From Saonia flava (GTDB lineage Bacteria > Bacteroidota > Bacteroidia > Flavobacteriales > Flavobacteriaceae), in contig NZ_JAATJJ010000001.1 of NCBI RefSeq assembly GCF_011927795.1, positions 1,251,897 to 1,315,896 of the forward strand: a DNA stretch of 64,000 bases, read 5' to 3'. Shown here in pieces: positions 1 to 11,877 of the stretch (within the stretch, counting starts at the first letter, position 1; every line of letters begins with the position of its first letter). A model generated the notes under the pieces. The model saw nothing but the letters and a program-made list of their open reading frames with translations, made no database searches and was not told where the DNA came from. Position numbers and translations under genes: made by a program.

Positions 1-1282
1 CATCGTTGTCGTCGTCCTCACCTGTGGGCCCTACATAGCCATCAGTCGGCTGGCCCTCAACATTGTCCGGGATCCCGTCATCGTCACTGTCGATGTCCAA
101 TCTATCTGGTAAACCATCCCCATCGGTATCGATATCATCGTTGAAAGATGTAGTCTGAGGGCTAACAAAATTATTTAGACATGAAAACTGAATTCCAGCT
201 TGTCTAGCAACATTTGTTGTGAAATTTTCTAAAGTAGCGGTTTGAATACCAAATCGAAAAACAAAACTAGAAAGCTCTACAAACTCAACAGCTACATTAA
301 CTGATGGGTTCTGATTAGAAATACCATCATATTCTTTCATTCCTCCATTAACCAACAACCCCCCTAAGGTATTATTGACCAATATTTCATTATTCTCGTC
401 CACAGTATAACTTGCCGGGGTATCAAATCTATTATATTCCTGATATTGATTATTACCGTCAACATCTATAAAGTTCATGATTATTTCATTTAATACAACA
501 GAATTACTGGTTCCCTTATTCACCAGTGTTATTCTGAAATCAACATATGGACGTTTTTCATCGTCAGTTGTGGTAAAGAAAATTTCAGGCTTAAAAAATT
601 CAGCATCAATTTCATTTTGATCAAGAATTGCAATTTCCCCATTAACAACTTTATCAATTGTTATCAAAGCATCCAAATCATTAGTGATATTTCTTATTCT
701 ATATACAGAACCCTCGGTAAACTCATACCCGGATTCCAGCTCGGGAGTTGAAGAAAAGTTCAAATTTGGAACAGTATTGCAATCAAAATTTGTAGTAACA
801 GTACTGGACTCATTTCTGTCCAAAATACCATCGTTATCAGAATCTAAATCCAAATAATCATATATTGAATCTAAATCCGAATCTATTGGGTTTACTCCAT
901 TTGAAAAAACCTCATAAACATCGTCAAGACCATTTGAATTATCATCTATTCCCGAAGGTTTTTGATATGAACCCGGGGATTGACCTTCAATATTATCGGG
1001 AATACCATCATTATCAGAATCTATATCCAAATAATTTGGTGTTCCATCATTATCAGTATCTATATCTATAGTTTCAACAGTGTCAATAATTCCGTCACCA
1101 TCATCATCCAAATCATTAATATTAAGAATTCCATCTCCATCAGTATCCACATCTGAAGTTAAATCAAAATTGTTACTGGAAATATTAAAGGAAGTACTAA
1201 GACAGAAAATAAAAAGAAAGGCAATCAGCGTTTTCCCACGAACTAATATACCCTTCGGTTTTAACAAAGTAAAATGTTCCAT
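1..1282 (-). CDS. Secreted thrombospondin type 3 repeat protein, partial (C-terminus beyond window)
   Basis: About 427 codons are visible and the frame runs off position 1 with no stop, so the C-terminus is missing. The start is the ATG at 1282 (MEHFTLLK), followed by a basic n-region and a hydrophobic stretch (residues about 15-32), read as a signal peptide. Next come Asp-rich calcium-binding TSP3-like units of the type DxDGDGI and DSDNDGIPD (residues about 41-150), then a roughly 200-residue segment without recognised motif that looks beta-rich, then a second TSP3 block ending in the edge. Such proteins in Flavobacteriaceae are usually large cell-surface proteins, often exported by the type IX system through a C-terminal sorting domain; that domain cannot be seen here. 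It is divergent from prfC across a 342-bp gap. Confidence 0.85.
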   Translation of the reverse strand, partial: MEHFTLLKPKGILVRGKTLIAFLFIFCLSTSFNISSNNFDLTSDVDTDGDGILNINDLDDDGDGIIDTVETIDIDTDNDGTPNYLDIDSDNDGIPDNIEGQSPGSYQKPSGIDDNSNGLDDVYEVFSNGVNPIDSDLDSIYDYLDLDSDNDGILDRNESSTVTTNFDCNTVPNLNFSSTPELESGYEFTEGSVYRIRNITNDLDALITIDKVVNGEIAILDQNEIDAEFFKPEIFFTTTDDEKRPYVDFRITLVNKGTSNSVVLNEIIMNFIDVDGNNQYQEYNRFDTPASYTVDENNEILVNNTLGGLLVNGGMKEYDGISNQNPSVNVAVEFVELSSFVFRFGIQTATLENFTTNVARQAGIQFSCLNNFVSPQTTSFNDDIDTDGDGLPDRLDIDSDDDGIPDNVEGQPTDGYVGPTGEDDDND

Positions 1283-1624
1283 AAATGATAGTTTTTAGTA
1301 TAAACTAATCACCATGGCTAAAGCAAGACTAAAAACAGGTAAGAAGGTGGGGCTTCTTAATTAAATGCGCAAGATAAAGTTAAATTTTTGATCAACCATG
1401 TTTTATAGATTATCGACGAACAAAAATCTTTCAACAACATTTTTCATTATGATCTATAATAAATGACAATCAACTTTAAGGCACATTTAAAATACGTAAC
1501 CTTCTACAAAAAAGTTTACGAATTTTTTAATTTATTGTTGATTTTAACAACCCATATAAGGTATTTTTCTATCAAATATCTTATAAGCCTATTAATTTCC
1601 ATTATTTTTGCCCAAATTTTTTGA
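1283..1624. other. Divergent intergenic region between the TSP3 gene and prfC
   Basis: No coding region or RNA gene is recognised in these 342 bases. They must hold the promoters of the TSP3 gene (-) and prfC (+), but no full TTG / TAnnTTTG promoter stands out. Two small inverted repeats are visible: AAGAAG/CTTCTT at 1341-1358 and GTTG/CAAC at 1537-1551. Either could be a weak hairpin; no riboswitch class is recognised. Confidence 0.5.
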
Positions 1625-3214
1625 ATGGGTTTTGAACAAGAAATAAAAAAAAGGAGAACATTTGGAATTATTTCCCATCCAGATGCTGGTAAAACAACTC
1701 TTACAGAGAAATTACTTCTTTTTGGAGGCGCAATCCAAGAAGCTGGTGCGGTAAAAAACAATAAAATAAAAAAATCGGCAACCAGCGATTTCATGGAAAT
1801 TGAGCGCCAAAGAGGAATTTCTGTTGCCACATCTATTTTAGCGTTTCTATATAAAGATAAGAAAATCAATATTCTAGATACCCCAGGGCACAAAGATTTT
1901 GCTGAAGATACTTTTAGAACCCTAACAGCCGTAGATAGCGTAATTGTTGTCATTGATGTTGCCAAAGGGGTAGAGGAGCAAACGGAAAAACTAGTCCAAG
2001 TTTGTAGAATGCGAAATATTCCCATTATTGTTTTTATCAACAAGTTAGATAGAGAGGGTAAAGATGCATTTGATTTGTTGGATGAGGTAGAGCAAAAACT
2101 TGGTTTAACTGTAACCCCATTAAGCTTCCCCATTGGAATGGGTTATGATTTTAAGGGTATTTATAACATCTTTGAGAAAAATATCAACCTATTTAGTGGT
2201 GATAGTAAAAAAAATATAGAAGACACTATTGCTTTTAATGATATCAACAATCCAGAGCTGGATAACATAATAGGAAAAAAAGCAGCAGAAGAATTAAGAG
2301 AAAATCTTGAGTTGGCCAATGGGGTTTATCCAGAATTTGACAAAGAAGCTTATTTAAATGGCACACAACAACCAGTATTCTTTGGTTCTGCTCTTAACAA
2401 TTTTGGTGTTAGGGAATTATTGGACTGTTTTATTGAAATTGCCCCAATTCCCAAAGATAAAATGTCCCAAGAGCGATTGGTAAAATCCAACGAAAAAACC
2501 TTGACCGGATTTGTTTTTAAAATTCACGCCAACATGGACCCAAAACATAGAGATCGTTTGGCTTTTGTAAAAATTGTATCAGGAACTTTTGAACGTAACA
2601 AACCTTACTTACATGTTCGTTCAAATAAAAAAATGAAATTTTCTAGCCCTAACGCTTTTTTTGCCGAAAAGAAGGAGATTGTAGATATTTCCTATCCTGG
2701 TGATATTGTGGGCCTTCACGACACTGGAAGCTTTAAAATTGGGGATACGCTAACCGAAGGGGAGGTTTTATATTACAAGGGAATTCCCAGTTTTTCTCCA
2801 GAGCATTTTCGTTATATAAATAATGCTGACCCCATGAAGTCAAAACAACTCTCCAAAGGTATAGATCAACTCATGGATGAAGGTGTAGCTCAATTGTTTA
2901 CACTGGAAATGAATGGAAGAAAAATAATTGGGACAGTTGGTGCCCTCCAATATGAAGTTATACAATATCGTCTTGAGCATGAATATGGTGCCAAATGTAC
3001 CTATGACAATTTTTCTGTTTATAAGGCCTGTTGGGTACAGCCAGAAGATATAAACAATGAAGAGTTCAAAGAGTTTAAAAGGGTAAAACAAAAGTTTTTG
3101 GCCAAGGATAAAAAAGGTCAGTTGGTTTTCTTAGCAGATTCCCAGTTTTCATTACAAATGACACAACAAAAGTACCCCTCGGTAAAACTTCACTTTACTT
3201 CTGAATATGAGTAG
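1625..3214 (+). CDS. prfC: Peptide chain release factor 3 (RF3)
   Basis: 529 residues, the usual RF3 length. This translational GTPase recycles RF1/RF2 from terminating ribosomes. The G domain is complete: P-loop SHPDAGKTT (residues about 17-25), switch II DTPGH (85-89) and NKLD (139-142), followed by the RF3 domains II and III. The region QRGISV (62-67) and the long insert after the G domain separate it from EF-G. The start ATG at 1625 follows an A/T-rich stretch without Shine-Dalgarno sequence, normal for this phylum. It is a single-gene unit, convergent with the DUF3467 gene, sharing a bidirectional terminator. Confidence 0.97.
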   Translation: MGFEQEIKKRRTFGIISHPDAGKTTLTEKLLLFGGAIQEAGAVKNNKIKKSATSDFMEIERQRGISVATSILAFLYKDKKINILDTPGHKDFAEDTFRTLTAVDSVIVVIDVAKGVEEQTEKLVQVCRMRNIPIIVFINKLDREGKDAFDLLDEVEQKLGLTVTPLSFPIGMGYDFKGIYNIFEKNINLFSGDSKKNIEDTIAFNDINNPELDNIIGKKAAEELRENLELANGVYPEFDKEAYLNGTQQPVFFGSALNNFGVRELLDCFIEIAPIPKDKMSQERLVKSNEKTLTGFVFKIHANMDPKHRDRLAFVKIVSGTFERNKPYLHVRSNKKMKFSSPNAFFAEKKEIVDISYPGDIVGLHDTGSFKIGDTLTEGEVLYYKGIPSFSPEHFRYINNADPMKSKQLSKGIDQLMDEGVAQLFTLEMNGRKIIGTVGALQYEVIQYRLEHEYGAKCTYDNFSVYKACWVQPEDINNEEFKEFKRVKQKFLAKDKKGQLVFLADSQFSLQMTQQKYPSVKLHFTSEYE

Positions 3215-3216
3215 AT

Positions 3217-3251
3217 AAAAAAAGAGCGAACTTAATGTTCGCTCTTTTTTT
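3217..3251. terminator. Bidirectional terminator between prfC and the DUF3467 gene
   Basis: A perfect stem AAAAAAAGAGCGAAC / GTTCGCTCTTTTTTT with loop TTAAT lies between the convergent stop codons. It has A and T tracts on both sides, so it can end transcription of prfC (+) and of the rpoBC block (-). The 3' edge overlaps the DUF3467 stop codon (3250-3252). Confidence 0.9.
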
Positions 3252-3561
3252 ATGCTTCTCCCGTAGGGCCAAAATTCAATGGGATAGGAGGCTGTTCATA
3301 GTCCTTAATAGTGCCATGGGCATCCTCAAACCTAGTAACATTATCATTTAACGCCTTTAAGAACTTCTTAGCATGTTGCGGTGTCAAAACAATCCTGCTT
3401 TTTACCTTAGCTTTTGGTGCTCCCGGCATCATACTGATAAAATCCACCACAAACTCTGATACGGAATGATTAATGATAGCCAAGTTGGAATAAATTCCTT
3501 CGGCCGTCTTTTCGTCCAATTCTATATTTATTTGTTTTTGGTTTTGATTTTTATCAGCCAT
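3250..3561 (-). CDS. DUF3467 domain protein
   Basis: 103 residues, nearly all covered by the DUF3467 family: INIELDEKTAEGIYSN near the N-terminus, FVVDFISMMPG in the middle and the conserved stretch ARIxL-like SRIVLTPQHAKKF at 56-68. The family is small, cytosolic and of unknown function. It lies 10 bp downstream of rpoC on the same strand and is the last gene before the terminator, so it is probably co-transcribed with rpoBC. This arrangement is common in Bacteroidota and suggests a link to transcription or to secretion-chaperone-like roles, but nothing in the sequence proves either. Confidence 0.9.
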   Translation of the reverse strand: MADKNQNQKQINIELDEKTAEGIYSNLAIINHSVSEFVVDFISMMPGAPKAKVKSRIVLTPQHAKKFLKALNDNVTRFEDAHGTIKDYEQPPIPLNFGPTGEA

Positions 3562-3571
3562 AACAACATTA

Positions 3572-6500
3572 TTAAAATTTCAACTCTTCCTTGCGAGCCA
3601 TTATTTCATCATATTCTTCCTTGGAACCAACAATGATGTTCTCATAATCCCTCATACCTGTTCCTGCAGGAATTTTATGTCCTACAATAACATTTTCCTT
3701 CAATCCTTCCAAAGTATCAACTTTACCGCTAACAGCAGCCTCATTAAGAACCTTTGTAGTCTCTTGGAACGATGCGGCAGAAATAAATGACTTAGTCTGC
3801 AACGATGCTCTAGTAATACCTTGTAATATTGGTGTCGCGGTAGCGGCAACAGCATCTCTGGCAGACACCAAGGTTTTATCTGATCTTCTTAACAAAGAAT
3901 TTTCATCCCTTAATTCCCGAACTGTTATAATCTGTCCTGGTTTTAAGTTTTCAGATTCTCCTGCATCCTCAACAACCTTCTTACCAAAAATCTCATCGTT
4001 TTCTTGAATGAAGTCATCTTTATGTGCCAATTGGTTCTCTAAGAAAATAGTATCTCCCGGATCTTCAATACGTACCTTTCTCATCATTTGTCGTACGACA
4101 ACTTCAAAATGCTTATCATTGATTTTCACACCTTGTAAACGATATACTTCTTGAACTTCGTTCACCAAATACTGTTGTACAGCAGAAGGCCCTTTAATTG
4201 CCAATATATCCTCCGGTGTTATGGAGCCATCTGATAAAGGCATACCTGCTCTAACATAATCATTTTCTTGAACCAAAATTTGATTTGAAAGCTTTACCAA
4301 ATATTTTTTTATTTCCCCTAATTTGGATTCAATAATAATCTCCCTGTTCCCTCTTTTTATTTTGCCAAACGATACAACACCATCAATCTCGGAAACTACA
4401 GCTGGATTAGATGGATTACGAGCCTCGAACAATTCGGTAACCCTTGGAAGACCACCAGTAATATCACCCGCCTTAGCAGACTTACGTGGTATTTTTACCA
4501 ATACTTTACCTTCTTTGATTTTGTCTCCATCATCAACCATAATATGTGACCCAACTGGTAAGTTATAAGAACGTAATGTTTCTCCCTTACTATCTTGAAT
4601 CAATAAAGTAGGAATCAATTTCTTGTTTCTTGATTCTGATATTACCTTTTCCTGGAAACCTGTTTGCTCATCTATCTCAACCTGGTAAGTAACACCTTGC
4701 TCAATGTTTTCATAAGCAATTTTACCTGCAAATTCTGAAACAATTACACCATTAAATGGATCCCACTGACATATAATATCTCCTTTTTTAATTTTATCAC
4801 CATTTTTAACCGATAACTGGGAGCCATAAGGAATGTTGTTGGTACTTAATGTAATACCCGTATTGGCATCAACAACTTTGATTTCTGAAGTTCTAGAGAT
4901 AACAATTTCTGCTAATTGACCATCAGCTCCTTCTCCCTTTACAGTTCTTAAATCCTCTATCTCAGCAATACCGTCAAACTTAGCTTCTAGTCTATTATCC
5001 TCAGATATGTTTCCTGCAATACCACCCACGTGGAATGTACGCAATGTTAACTGAGTACCTGGCTCTCCAATTGATTGGGCAGCTACAACACCAACAGCTT
5101 CACCTCTTTGTACCATTTTATTGGTGGAAAGGTTTCTACCATAACATTTTGCACAAATTCCTTTTTGAGCTTCACAAGTAAGAGCTGAACGTACTTCCAA
5201 TTTTTCAATTGGAGAATCTTCAATTCTTTTGGAATCAGCTTCCATTATTTCTTGTCCAGCAGTTAACAACAATTCTTCGTTCAAAGGATTGTATACATCA
5301 TGTAATGAAATTCTACCTAGAATTCTTTCTCCCAATGTTTCTACAACCTCTTCATTCTTCTTCAAGGCCTCCACAGTAACACCTCTTAATGTCTCACAGT
5401 CCTCAATGTTGATAATTACATCTTGTGACACGTCTACCAACCTTCGAGTTAGATATCCAGCATCCGCTGTCTTAAGGGCCGTATCGGCAAGACCTTTACG
5501 TGCTCCGTGAGTTGAAATAAAGTATTCCAAAATAGACAAACCTTCCTTAAAATTAGAAAGAATCGGATTCTCAATAATTTCCCCACCACCAGCGGTAGAT
5601 TTTTTAGGTTTGGCCATTAATCCACGCATACCGGTCAACTGACGAATTTGCTCCTTAGAGCCCCTCGCACCAGAATCCAACATCATATATACCGAGTTAA
5701 ATCCTTGTTGATCCTCACGAATACGCTTCATGGACAATTCAGTTAATTGTGCATTGGTAGATGTCCAAACATCAATAACCTGATTATAACGTTCATTATT
5801 GGTTATTAGACCCATGTTGTAATTGGCCATAATACCGTCAACTTGACCATTTGCATCAGCAATCATTTCATGCTTCTCTTGAGGAATAATGATATCACCT
5901 AAACTAAAGGACAATCCACCCTTAAAGGCAAATTGGTATCCCATAGTCTTAATCTGATCAAGGAAAGCGGCTGTAGTAGGAACATTGGTTACGCTTAAAA
6001 TTTTGCCAATAATATCACGCAAGGCTTTTTTGTTCAATACTTGGTTAATATACCCAGCTTGTTCTGGCACAACCATATTGAACAATACTCTACCTACAGT
6101 AGTCTCAACAATTTTGTTAACCAATTCTCCTTCATCATTAAAGTCTTTGGTTCTAACTTTAATACCAGCATTAAGATTAACCATACCTTCATTAAAGGCA
6201 ATCTCCACCTCTTCATAAGAATAGAATGTAAGACCTTCACCTTTAATCGGAACTTCAGGTGTAGACTTTCTTTCTTTAGTCATGTAATATAGACCCAAAA
6301 CCATATCCTGTGATGGTACAGTAATTGGTGATCCATTAGCAGGGTTTAATATGTTTTGAGAAGCCAACATTAATAACTGGGCTTCTAAAATAGCTTCTGG
6401 ACCCAATGGAAGATGCACCGCCATTTGGTCACCATCAAAATCCGCATTAAATGCCGTACATGCCAAAGGGTGTAATCTAATAGCCTTGCCTTCAATAAGT

Positions 6501-7870
6501 TTTGGCTGAAAAGATTGAATACCTAATCTGTGCAATGTAGGGGCACGGTTTAGTAAAACTGGATGCCCTTTTAATACATTTTCAAGAATATCCCAAACTA
6601 CAGGTTCCTTTTTATCTATTATTTTCTTTGCAGATTTTACTGTCTTTACAATACCTCTTTCAATCAACTTTCTGATAACAAAAGGCTTGTACAATTCAGC
6701 AGCCATATCTTTTGGAAGACCACATTCATAGAGATTCAACTCCGGTCCAACAACAATTACCGAACGAGCTGAATAATCAACACGCTTTCCAAGTAAGTTT
6801 TGACGAAAACGCCCTTGCTTACCTTTTAATGAATCTGAAAGCGATTTTAAAGGTCTATTAGATTCTGTTTTTACTGCTGATGCCTTACGGGTGTTATCAA
6901 ACAAGGAATCTACGGACTCTTGAAGCATACGTTTCTCATTTCTAAGAATTACTTCTGGAGCCTTAATTTCCACCAACCTTTTTAATCGGTTGTTTCTTAT
7001 GATAACACGTCGATACAAATCATTTAAATCTGATGTTGCAAAACGGCCACCGTCCAACGGCACTAAAGGACGTAATTCAGGCGGAATAACAGGAATGACC
7101 TTCATAATCATCCATTCTGGTCTGTTTTCCCTATTTTCCTGTGATTCACGTAGAGCTTCCACAACTTGAAGTCTTTTTAAGGCCTCAGTCTTACGTTGCT
7201 TGGATGTCTCCGTATTTGCTTTGTGCCTTAAATCATATGATAATTGATTTAAGTCTATTCTAGCCAACAAATCAATAAGACATTCAGCCCCCATTTTAGC
7301 GATAAACTTATTAGGGTCTGTATCTTCTAAATATTGGTTTTCAGCAGGAATAGATTCCAAAATAGTAAGGTACTCTTCTTCAGTCAAGAAATCCATTTTC
7401 TGAATTTCCTCCCCTTCTGCACCTTTAGCAATACCTGGTTGAATTACTACATAACGCTCGTAGTAAATAATCATATCCAATTTCTTGGATGGCAACCCTA
7501 AAAGGTATCCAATTTTATTGGGCAATGAACGGAAATACCAAATATGCGCAACCGGTACAACCAAATTTATATGTCCTACTCTGTCTCTACGAACTTTTTT
7601 CTCTGTTACTTCAACTCCACAGCGGTCACATACAATTCCTCGGTAACGGATTCTTTTGTACTTACCACACGCACATTCATAATCCTTAACAGGGCCAAAA
7701 ATACGTTCACAGAAAAGTCCGTCACGTTCTGGTTTATGAGTTCTATAGTTTATGGTTTCTGGCTTTAAAACTTCACCTCTTGACTCACCTAAAATTGCTT
7801 CTGGTGAGGCTAATCCGATTGAAATTTTATCAAACCTTTTTGTTGGATTATTATCTTTTATTCTAGCCAT
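3572..7870 (-). CDS. rpoC: DNA-directed RNA polymerase subunit beta'
   Basis: 1432 residues, full length for Bacteroidota. The N-terminal zinc ribbon has Cys66, Cys68, Cys81 and Cys84. The active-site metal loop NADFDGDQ starts at residue 475. A second zinc site ([13 protein letters not shown]) lies near residue 900, and the C-terminus carries the bridge/trigger regions and the [12 protein letters not shown] segment. It forms the catalytic half of RNA polymerase with RpoB. It starts 58 bp after rpoB and is followed by the DUF3467 gene. No Shine-Dalgarno is present before ATG 7870. No inactivating change was seen. Confidence 0.98.
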   Translation of the reverse strand: MARIKDNNPTKRFDKISIGLASPEAILGESRGEVLKPETINYRTHKPERDGLFCERIFGPVKDYECACGKYKRIRYRGIVCDRCGVEVTEKKVRRDRVGHINLVVPVAHIWYFRSLPNKIGYLLGLPSKKLDMIIYYERYVVIQPGIAKGAEGEEIQKMDFLTEEEYLTILESIPAENQYLEDTDPNKFIAKMGAECLIDLLARIDLNQLSYDLRHKANTETSKQRKTEALKRLQVVEALRESQENRENRPEWMIMKVIPVIPPELRPLVPLDGGRFATSDLNDLYRRVIIRNNRLKRLVEIKAPEVILRNEKRMLQESVDSLFDNTRKASAVKTESNRPLKSLSDSLKGKQGRFRQNLLGKRVDYSARSVIVVGPELNLYECGLPKDMAAELYKPFVIRKLIERGIVKTVKSAKKIIDKKEPVVWDILENVLKGHPVLLNRAPTLHRLGIQSFQPKLIEGKAIRLHPLACTAFNADFDGDQMAVHLPLGPEAILEAQLLMLASQNILNPANGSPITVPSQDMVLGLYYMTKERKSTPEVPIKGEGLTFYSYEEVEIAFNEGMVNLNAGIKVRTKDFNDEGELVNKIVETTVGRVLFNMVVPEQAGYINQVLNKKALRDIIGKILSVTNVPTTAAFLDQIKTMGYQFAFKGGLSFSLGDIIIPQEKHEMIADANGQVDGIMANYNMGLITNNERYNQVIDVWTSTNAQLTELSMKRIREDQQGFNSVYMMLDSGARGSKEQIRQLTGMRGLMAKPKKSTAGGGEIIENPILSNFKEGLSILEYFISTHGARKGLADTALKTADAGYLTRRLVDVSQDVIINIEDCETLRGVTVEALKKNEEVVETLGERILGRISLHDVYNPLNEELLLTAGQEIMEADSKRIEDSPIEKLEVRSALTCEAQKGICAKCYGRNLSTNKMVQRGEAVGVVAAQSIGEPGTQLTLRTFHVGGIAGNISEDNRLEAKFDGIAEIEDLRTVKGEGADGQLAEIVISRTSEIKVVDANTGITLSTNNIPYGSQLSVKNGDKIKKGDIICQWDPFNGVIVSEFAGKIAYENIEQGVTYQVEIDEQTGFQEKVISESRNKKLIPTLLIQDSKGETLRSYNLPVGSHIMVDDGDKIKEGKVLVKIPRKSAKAGDITGGLPRVTELFEARNPSNPAVVSEIDGVVSFGKIKRGNREIIIESKLGEIKKYLVKLSNQILVQENDYVRAGMPLSDGSITPEDILAIKGPSAVQQYLVNEVQEVYRLQGVKINDKHFEVVVRQMMRKVRIEDPGDTIFLENQLAHKDDFIQENDEIFGKKVVEDAGESENLKPGQIITVRELRDENSLLRRSDKTLVSARDAVAATATPILQGITRASLQTKSFISAASFQETTKVLNEAAVSGKVDTLEGLKENVIVGHKIPAGTGMRDYENIIVGSKEEYDEIMARKEELKF

Positions 7871-7928
7871 AACTTGTGATGATACTGTTTTAATTTATTT
7901 GATGTAAAATAGCTTGAAAACTATTTTA

Positions 7929-10900
7929 TTATTCTTCCAATCTAATATCCAAACCTAATCCCTTAAGTTCGTGCATTAACACATTGAAAGATTCTGGCAA
8001 ACCAGGCTCTGGCATTGTTTCTCCCTTAACGATAGACTCATATGTTTTGGCTCTACCAATAACATCATCAGACTTAACCGTTAATATTTCTCGTAAGGTT
8101 GCGGATGCACCATAAGCTTCCAACGCCCATACTTCCATTTCTCCAAAACGCTGACCACCAAACTGAGCTTTACCACCCAATGGTTGTTGTGTTATTAAGG
8201 AATATGGACCAATAGAACGTGCATGCATTTTATCATCCACCATATGTCCTAGTTTCAACATATAGATAACCCCCACTGTTGCAGCTTGGTCAAAACGTTG
8301 TCCTGTTCCACCATCATATAAATAAGTGTGTCCAAATCTTGGAATACCCGCTTCATCCGTGTATTCATTAATTTGATCTAACGTAGCGCCATCAAAAATT
8401 GGAGTAGCATATTTTCTGCCCAATTTAAGACCTGCCCAACCCAGAACTGTTTCGTAAATCTGTCCAATATTCATACGAGAAGGTACACCAAGTGGATTCA
8501 ATACAATATCAACTGGAGTTCCATCCTCTAAGAATGGCATATCTTCTTGGCGAACAATACGCGCAACAATACCCTTGTTACCATGACGACCTGCCATTTT
8601 ATCTCCAACTTTAAGCTTACGCTTTTTGGCGATATAAACTTTAGCCAATTTCATGATACCAGCTGGCAATTCATCACCAACAGAAATAGTAAACTTATCT
8701 CTCCTTAAATTACCTTGAAGGTCATTTAATTTAATTTTATAGTTGTGCAACAAATCCGCTACCAAAGCATTGGTGTCTTTATCTGTAGTCCAACTTCCAC
8801 CAACCAAATGTGCAAAATCATCAACTGAATTTAACATTTTCATAGTGTACTTTTTACCTTTAGGAAGTACTTCCTCACCCAAGTCGTTCAATACGCCTTG
8901 CGAAGTTTTTCCATTGATTAAGGTAAACAGTTTTTCTACCAATATATCTTTAAGCTGCTGAAATTTAACCTCATAGTCCATTTCCAACTTAGAAATAGCC
9001 TCCTTATCTTCAGAACGCTTACGCTTATCCTTTATGGAACGAGAGAATAATTTCTTGTCTATTACAACACCTCTAAGTGATGGTGACGCCTTTAAAGAAG
9101 CATCCTTAACATCTCCTGCTTTATCTCCAAAAATGGCACGAAGTAATTTTTCCTCTGGAGTTGGATCAGATTCACCTTTAGGAGTAATCTTACCAATTAA
9201 TATGTCTCCTGGTTTCACTTCTGCTCCAATACGGATCATACCGTGCTCATCCAAATCTTTGGTGGCCTCTTCTGAAACATTTGGAATATCATTGGTCAAT
9301 TCCTCAGCTCCTAGTTTAGTATCTCTAACTTCCAAAGAATATTCATCAATATGAATAGAAGTAAAGATATCTTCACGAACCACTTTCTCAGAAATCACGA
9401 TGGCATCTTCAAAATTATACCCTTTCCAAGGCATAAAGGCTACCTTCATGTTTCTACCCAATGCCAATTCTCCGGCTTCGGTTGCATATCCTTCACAAAG
9501 CACTTGTCCTTTTTTAACTTTATCACCTCTTTTAACAATTGGCTTTAAGTTAATACTGGTACCTTGATTGGTTTTTCTAAATTTTACTAATTGATAAGTT
9601 TTTGAATCTTCTTCAAAACTAACCAATCTTTCTTCATCAGTACGCTTGTACTTAATAGTTATTTTTTGAGAATCAACATACTCAATAACACCATCCTCTT
9701 CTGCATTTATCAATACTCTAGAGTCAGATGCGACTTGTCTTTCCAAACCAGTACCTACTATCGGTGACTGAGGTTTTAATAATGGAACTGCCTGACGCAT
9801 CATGTTTGACCCCATCAAAGCACGGTTGGCATCATCATGTTCCAAGAAAGGAATCAATGAAGCCGATATTGATGCAATTTGATTTGGAGCAACGTCTGTA
9901 TAATTTACTTCTGCCGGATCTACCACTGGGAAATCTCCTTCTTCTCTTGCAATTACCTTTTCCGTATCTATTTCCCCATTTTCCTTTAAAGGAATATTTG
10001 CCTGGGAAATTTTCATTCCTTCTTCTTCCTCGGCACTTAAATATATAAACTCCTTTGTATTTACTTTACCATTTGTAACTTTACGGTAAGGTGTTTCCAA
10101 GAAGCCCATTGGGTTTACTTTGGCAAAAACTGAAAGTGACGAAATCAAACCAATATTTGGTCCTTCAGGCGTTTCAATAGGACAAAGTCTACCATAGTGT
10201 GTATAGTGAACATCGCGTACCTCGAAACCAGCCCTCTCTCTAGATAAACCTCCTGGTCCAAGGGCAGACAATCTTCTTTTATGCGTTATCTCTGCCAATG
10301 GATTGGTCTGATCCATGAACTGAGACAATTGATTTGTTCCAAAGAATGAATTAATTACAGAAGACAATGTCTTTGCATTAATCAAATCAATAGGTGTAAA
10401 TACTTCATTATCCCGCACATTCATACGCTCACGAATGGTTCTTGCCATACGTGCCAAACCAACTCCAAACTGAGATGACAACTGCTCTCCAACCGTTCTA
10501 ACACGACGGTTAGAAAGGTGGTCAATATCATCAATCTCCGCTTTTGAGTTGATTAGTTCAATTAAGTATTTTATGATGGTAATAATATCTTCTTTGGTCA
10601 AGACCTGCTTGTCCATTCCAATATCCAACTGCAATTTTTTATTCATTCTATAACGACCCACTTCACCTAAGTTATATCGTTGGTCAGAGAAGAATAATTT
10701 ATCTATAATCCCACGTGCAGTCTCTTCATCGGGTGGTTCTGCATTACGTAATTGACGGTAAATATGCTCAACAGCCTCTTTTTCTGAGTTTGTTGGATCC
10801 TTTTGAAGTGTATTATGTATAATGGCATAATCACTTTGAGCATTGTTCTCCTTATGTAAAAGGATAGTCTTTACATCTGCCTCAATAATTTCAGCAATAT

Positions 10901-11738
10901 GATCTTTCTCTAAAACAGTATCACGGTCAAGAACAATTTCATTTCTTTCGATAGAAACAACTTCACCTGTATCCTCGTCAACAAAATCTTCATGCCAGGT
11001 ATTTAATACTCTTGCGGCAAGTTTACGCCCCAATACTTTTTTTAATCCTGCATTAGAAACTTTAACCTCTTCAGAAAGGTCAAAAATCTCCAAAATATCT
11101 TTATCTCTTTCAAAACCAATAGCTCTAAAAAGAGTAGTTACCGGTAATTTTTTCTTTCTATCAATATAAGCGTACATTACGCCATTGATATCTGTGGCAA
11201 ATTCTATCCAAGAACCTTTAAATGGTATAACTCTAGCTGAATATAGCTTTGTCCCATTGGCATGGAAAGATTGTCCAAAGAATACACCAGGAGAACGGTG
11301 CAATTGAGAAACCACAACACGCTCAGCACCATTGATAACAAATGTACCACTTGGCGTCATGTACGGTATAGTCCCTAAGTATACATCCTGAACAATAGTT
11401 TCAAAATCTTCATGTTCTGGGTCTGTACAAAATAATTTTAATCTTGCTTTTAGTGGAACACTATAGGTTAAACCACGTTCTATACATTCTTGGATTGAAT
11501 ATCTTGGTGGATCTATAAAATAGTCTAAAAACTCTAATACGAATTGATTTCGTGTGTCGGTAATTGGGAAGTTCTCCATGAAGGTATTGTACAAACCTTC
11601 ATTTCCTCTTTCGTCAGATTTTGTTTCAAGTTGAAAAAAGTCTTGAAATGATTTAATCTGAATGTCCAAGAAATCCGGATAGTTCGGTATGTTCTTAGCG
11701 GATGCGAAACTTATTCTTTCAGTCTTATTTGTGAACAT
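7929..11738 (-). CDS. rpoB: DNA-directed RNA polymerase subunit beta
   Basis: 1269 residues, typical. The fork/rifampicin region reads [12 protein letters not shown] ... [13 protein letters not shown], with the residues equivalent to E. coli Asp516, His526 and Ser531 all of the sensitive type; the residue before QLS is Asn rather than Ser. The flap and the C-terminal [12 protein letters not shown] nucleotide-binding segment are intact. It is separated from rplL by 139 bp containing a strong hairpin, so its expression may be set partly apart from the ribosomal protein genes upstream. Confidence 0.98.
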   Translation of the reverse strand: MFTNKTERISFASAKNIPNYPDFLDIQIKSFQDFFQLETKSDERGNEGLYNTFMENFPITDTRNQFVLEFLDYFIDPPRYSIQECIERGLTYSVPLKARLKLFCTDPEHEDFETIVQDVYLGTIPYMTPSGTFVINGAERVVVSQLHRSPGVFFGQSFHANGTKLYSARVIPFKGSWIEFATDINGVMYAYIDRKKKLPVTTLFRAIGFERDKDILEIFDLSEEVKVSNAGLKKVLGRKLAARVLNTWHEDFVDEDTGEVVSIERNEIVLDRDTVLEKDHIAEIIEADVKTILLHKENNAQSDYAIIHNTLQKDPTNSEKEAVEHIYRQLRNAEPPDEETARGIIDKLFFSDQRYNLGEVGRYRMNKKLQLDIGMDKQVLTKEDIITIIKYLIELINSKAEIDDIDHLSNRRVRTVGEQLSSQFGVGLARMARTIRERMNVRDNEVFTPIDLINAKTLSSVINSFFGTNQLSQFMDQTNPLAEITHKRRLSALGPGGLSRERAGFEVRDVHYTHYGRLCPIETPEGPNIGLISSLSVFAKVNPMGFLETPYRKVTNGKVNTKEFIYLSAEEEEGMKISQANIPLKENGEIDTEKVIAREEGDFPVVDPAEVNYTDVAPNQIASISASLIPFLEHDDANRALMGSNMMRQAVPLLKPQSPIVGTGLERQVASDSRVLINAEEDGVIEYVDSQKITIKYKRTDEERLVSFEEDSKTYQLVKFRKTNQGTSINLKPIVKRGDKVKKGQVLCEGYATEAGELALGRNMKVAFMPWKGYNFEDAIVISEKVVREDIFTSIHIDEYSLEVRDTKLGAEELTNDIPNVSEEATKDLDEHGMIRIGAEVKPGDILIGKITPKGESDPTPEEKLLRAIFGDKAGDVKDASLKASPSLRGVVIDKKLFSRSIKDKRKRSEDKEAISKLEMDYEVKFQQLKDILVEKLFTLINGKTSQGVLNDLGEEVLPKGKKYTMKMLNSVDDFAHLVGGSWTTDKDTNALVADLLHNYKIKLNDLQGNLRRDKFTISVGDELPAGIMKLAKVYIAKKRKLKVGDKMAGRHGNKGIVARIVRQEDMPFLEDGTPVDIVLNPLGVPSRMNIGQIYETVLGWAGLKLGRKYATPIFDGATLDQINEYTDEAGIPRFGHTYLYDGGTGQRFDQAATVGVIYMLKLGHMVDDKMHARSIGPYSLITQQPLGGKAQFGGQRFGEMEVWALEAYGASATLREILTVKSDDVIGRAKTYESIVKGETMPEPGLPESFNVLMHELKGLGLDIRLEE

Positions 11739-11815
11739 CGATGGACAAAATTTTTGAACGTGAATACTATGATATACGGGCGGTATATAACTTTATATAC
11801 TATTATCTATAAAAG

Positions 11816-11856
11816 GGTTTAGGTCTAACCACCAAACTGGTGAAAAGACCTAAACC
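11816..11856 (-). promoter_or_regulatory. Hairpin between rplL and rpoB (putative attenuator or RNA processing site)
   Basis: On the minus strand the arm GGTTTAGGTC pairs perfectly with GACCTAAACC, and an inner stem CACC/GGTG extends the hairpin. It is followed by only a short CTTTT, so it looks more like a partial terminator or an RNase III-type processing site than a full terminator. A processed attenuator at this exact place is known in E. coli; function here is inference. Confidence 0.65.
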
Positions 11857-11877
11857 AATATAATATGGTTGTTGCTA

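Noticed and set aside
1-160. Short direct repeats at the left edge, considered as CRISPR or tandem DNA repeat
   Set aside because: Translation shows they are protein-level DxDxDG repeats with varying codons; no fixed repeat-spacer length.
865-1298. Two plus-strand open frames over the TSP3 gene
   Set aside because: They are antisense images of the Asp-rich repeats; the minus strand has a continuous frame with signal peptide and TSP3 motifs.
1516-2133. 205-codon minus-strand frame overlapping prfC
   Set aside because: It lies opposite the RF3 G domain, has no family features and no spacing to a neighbour; RF3 is clearly real.
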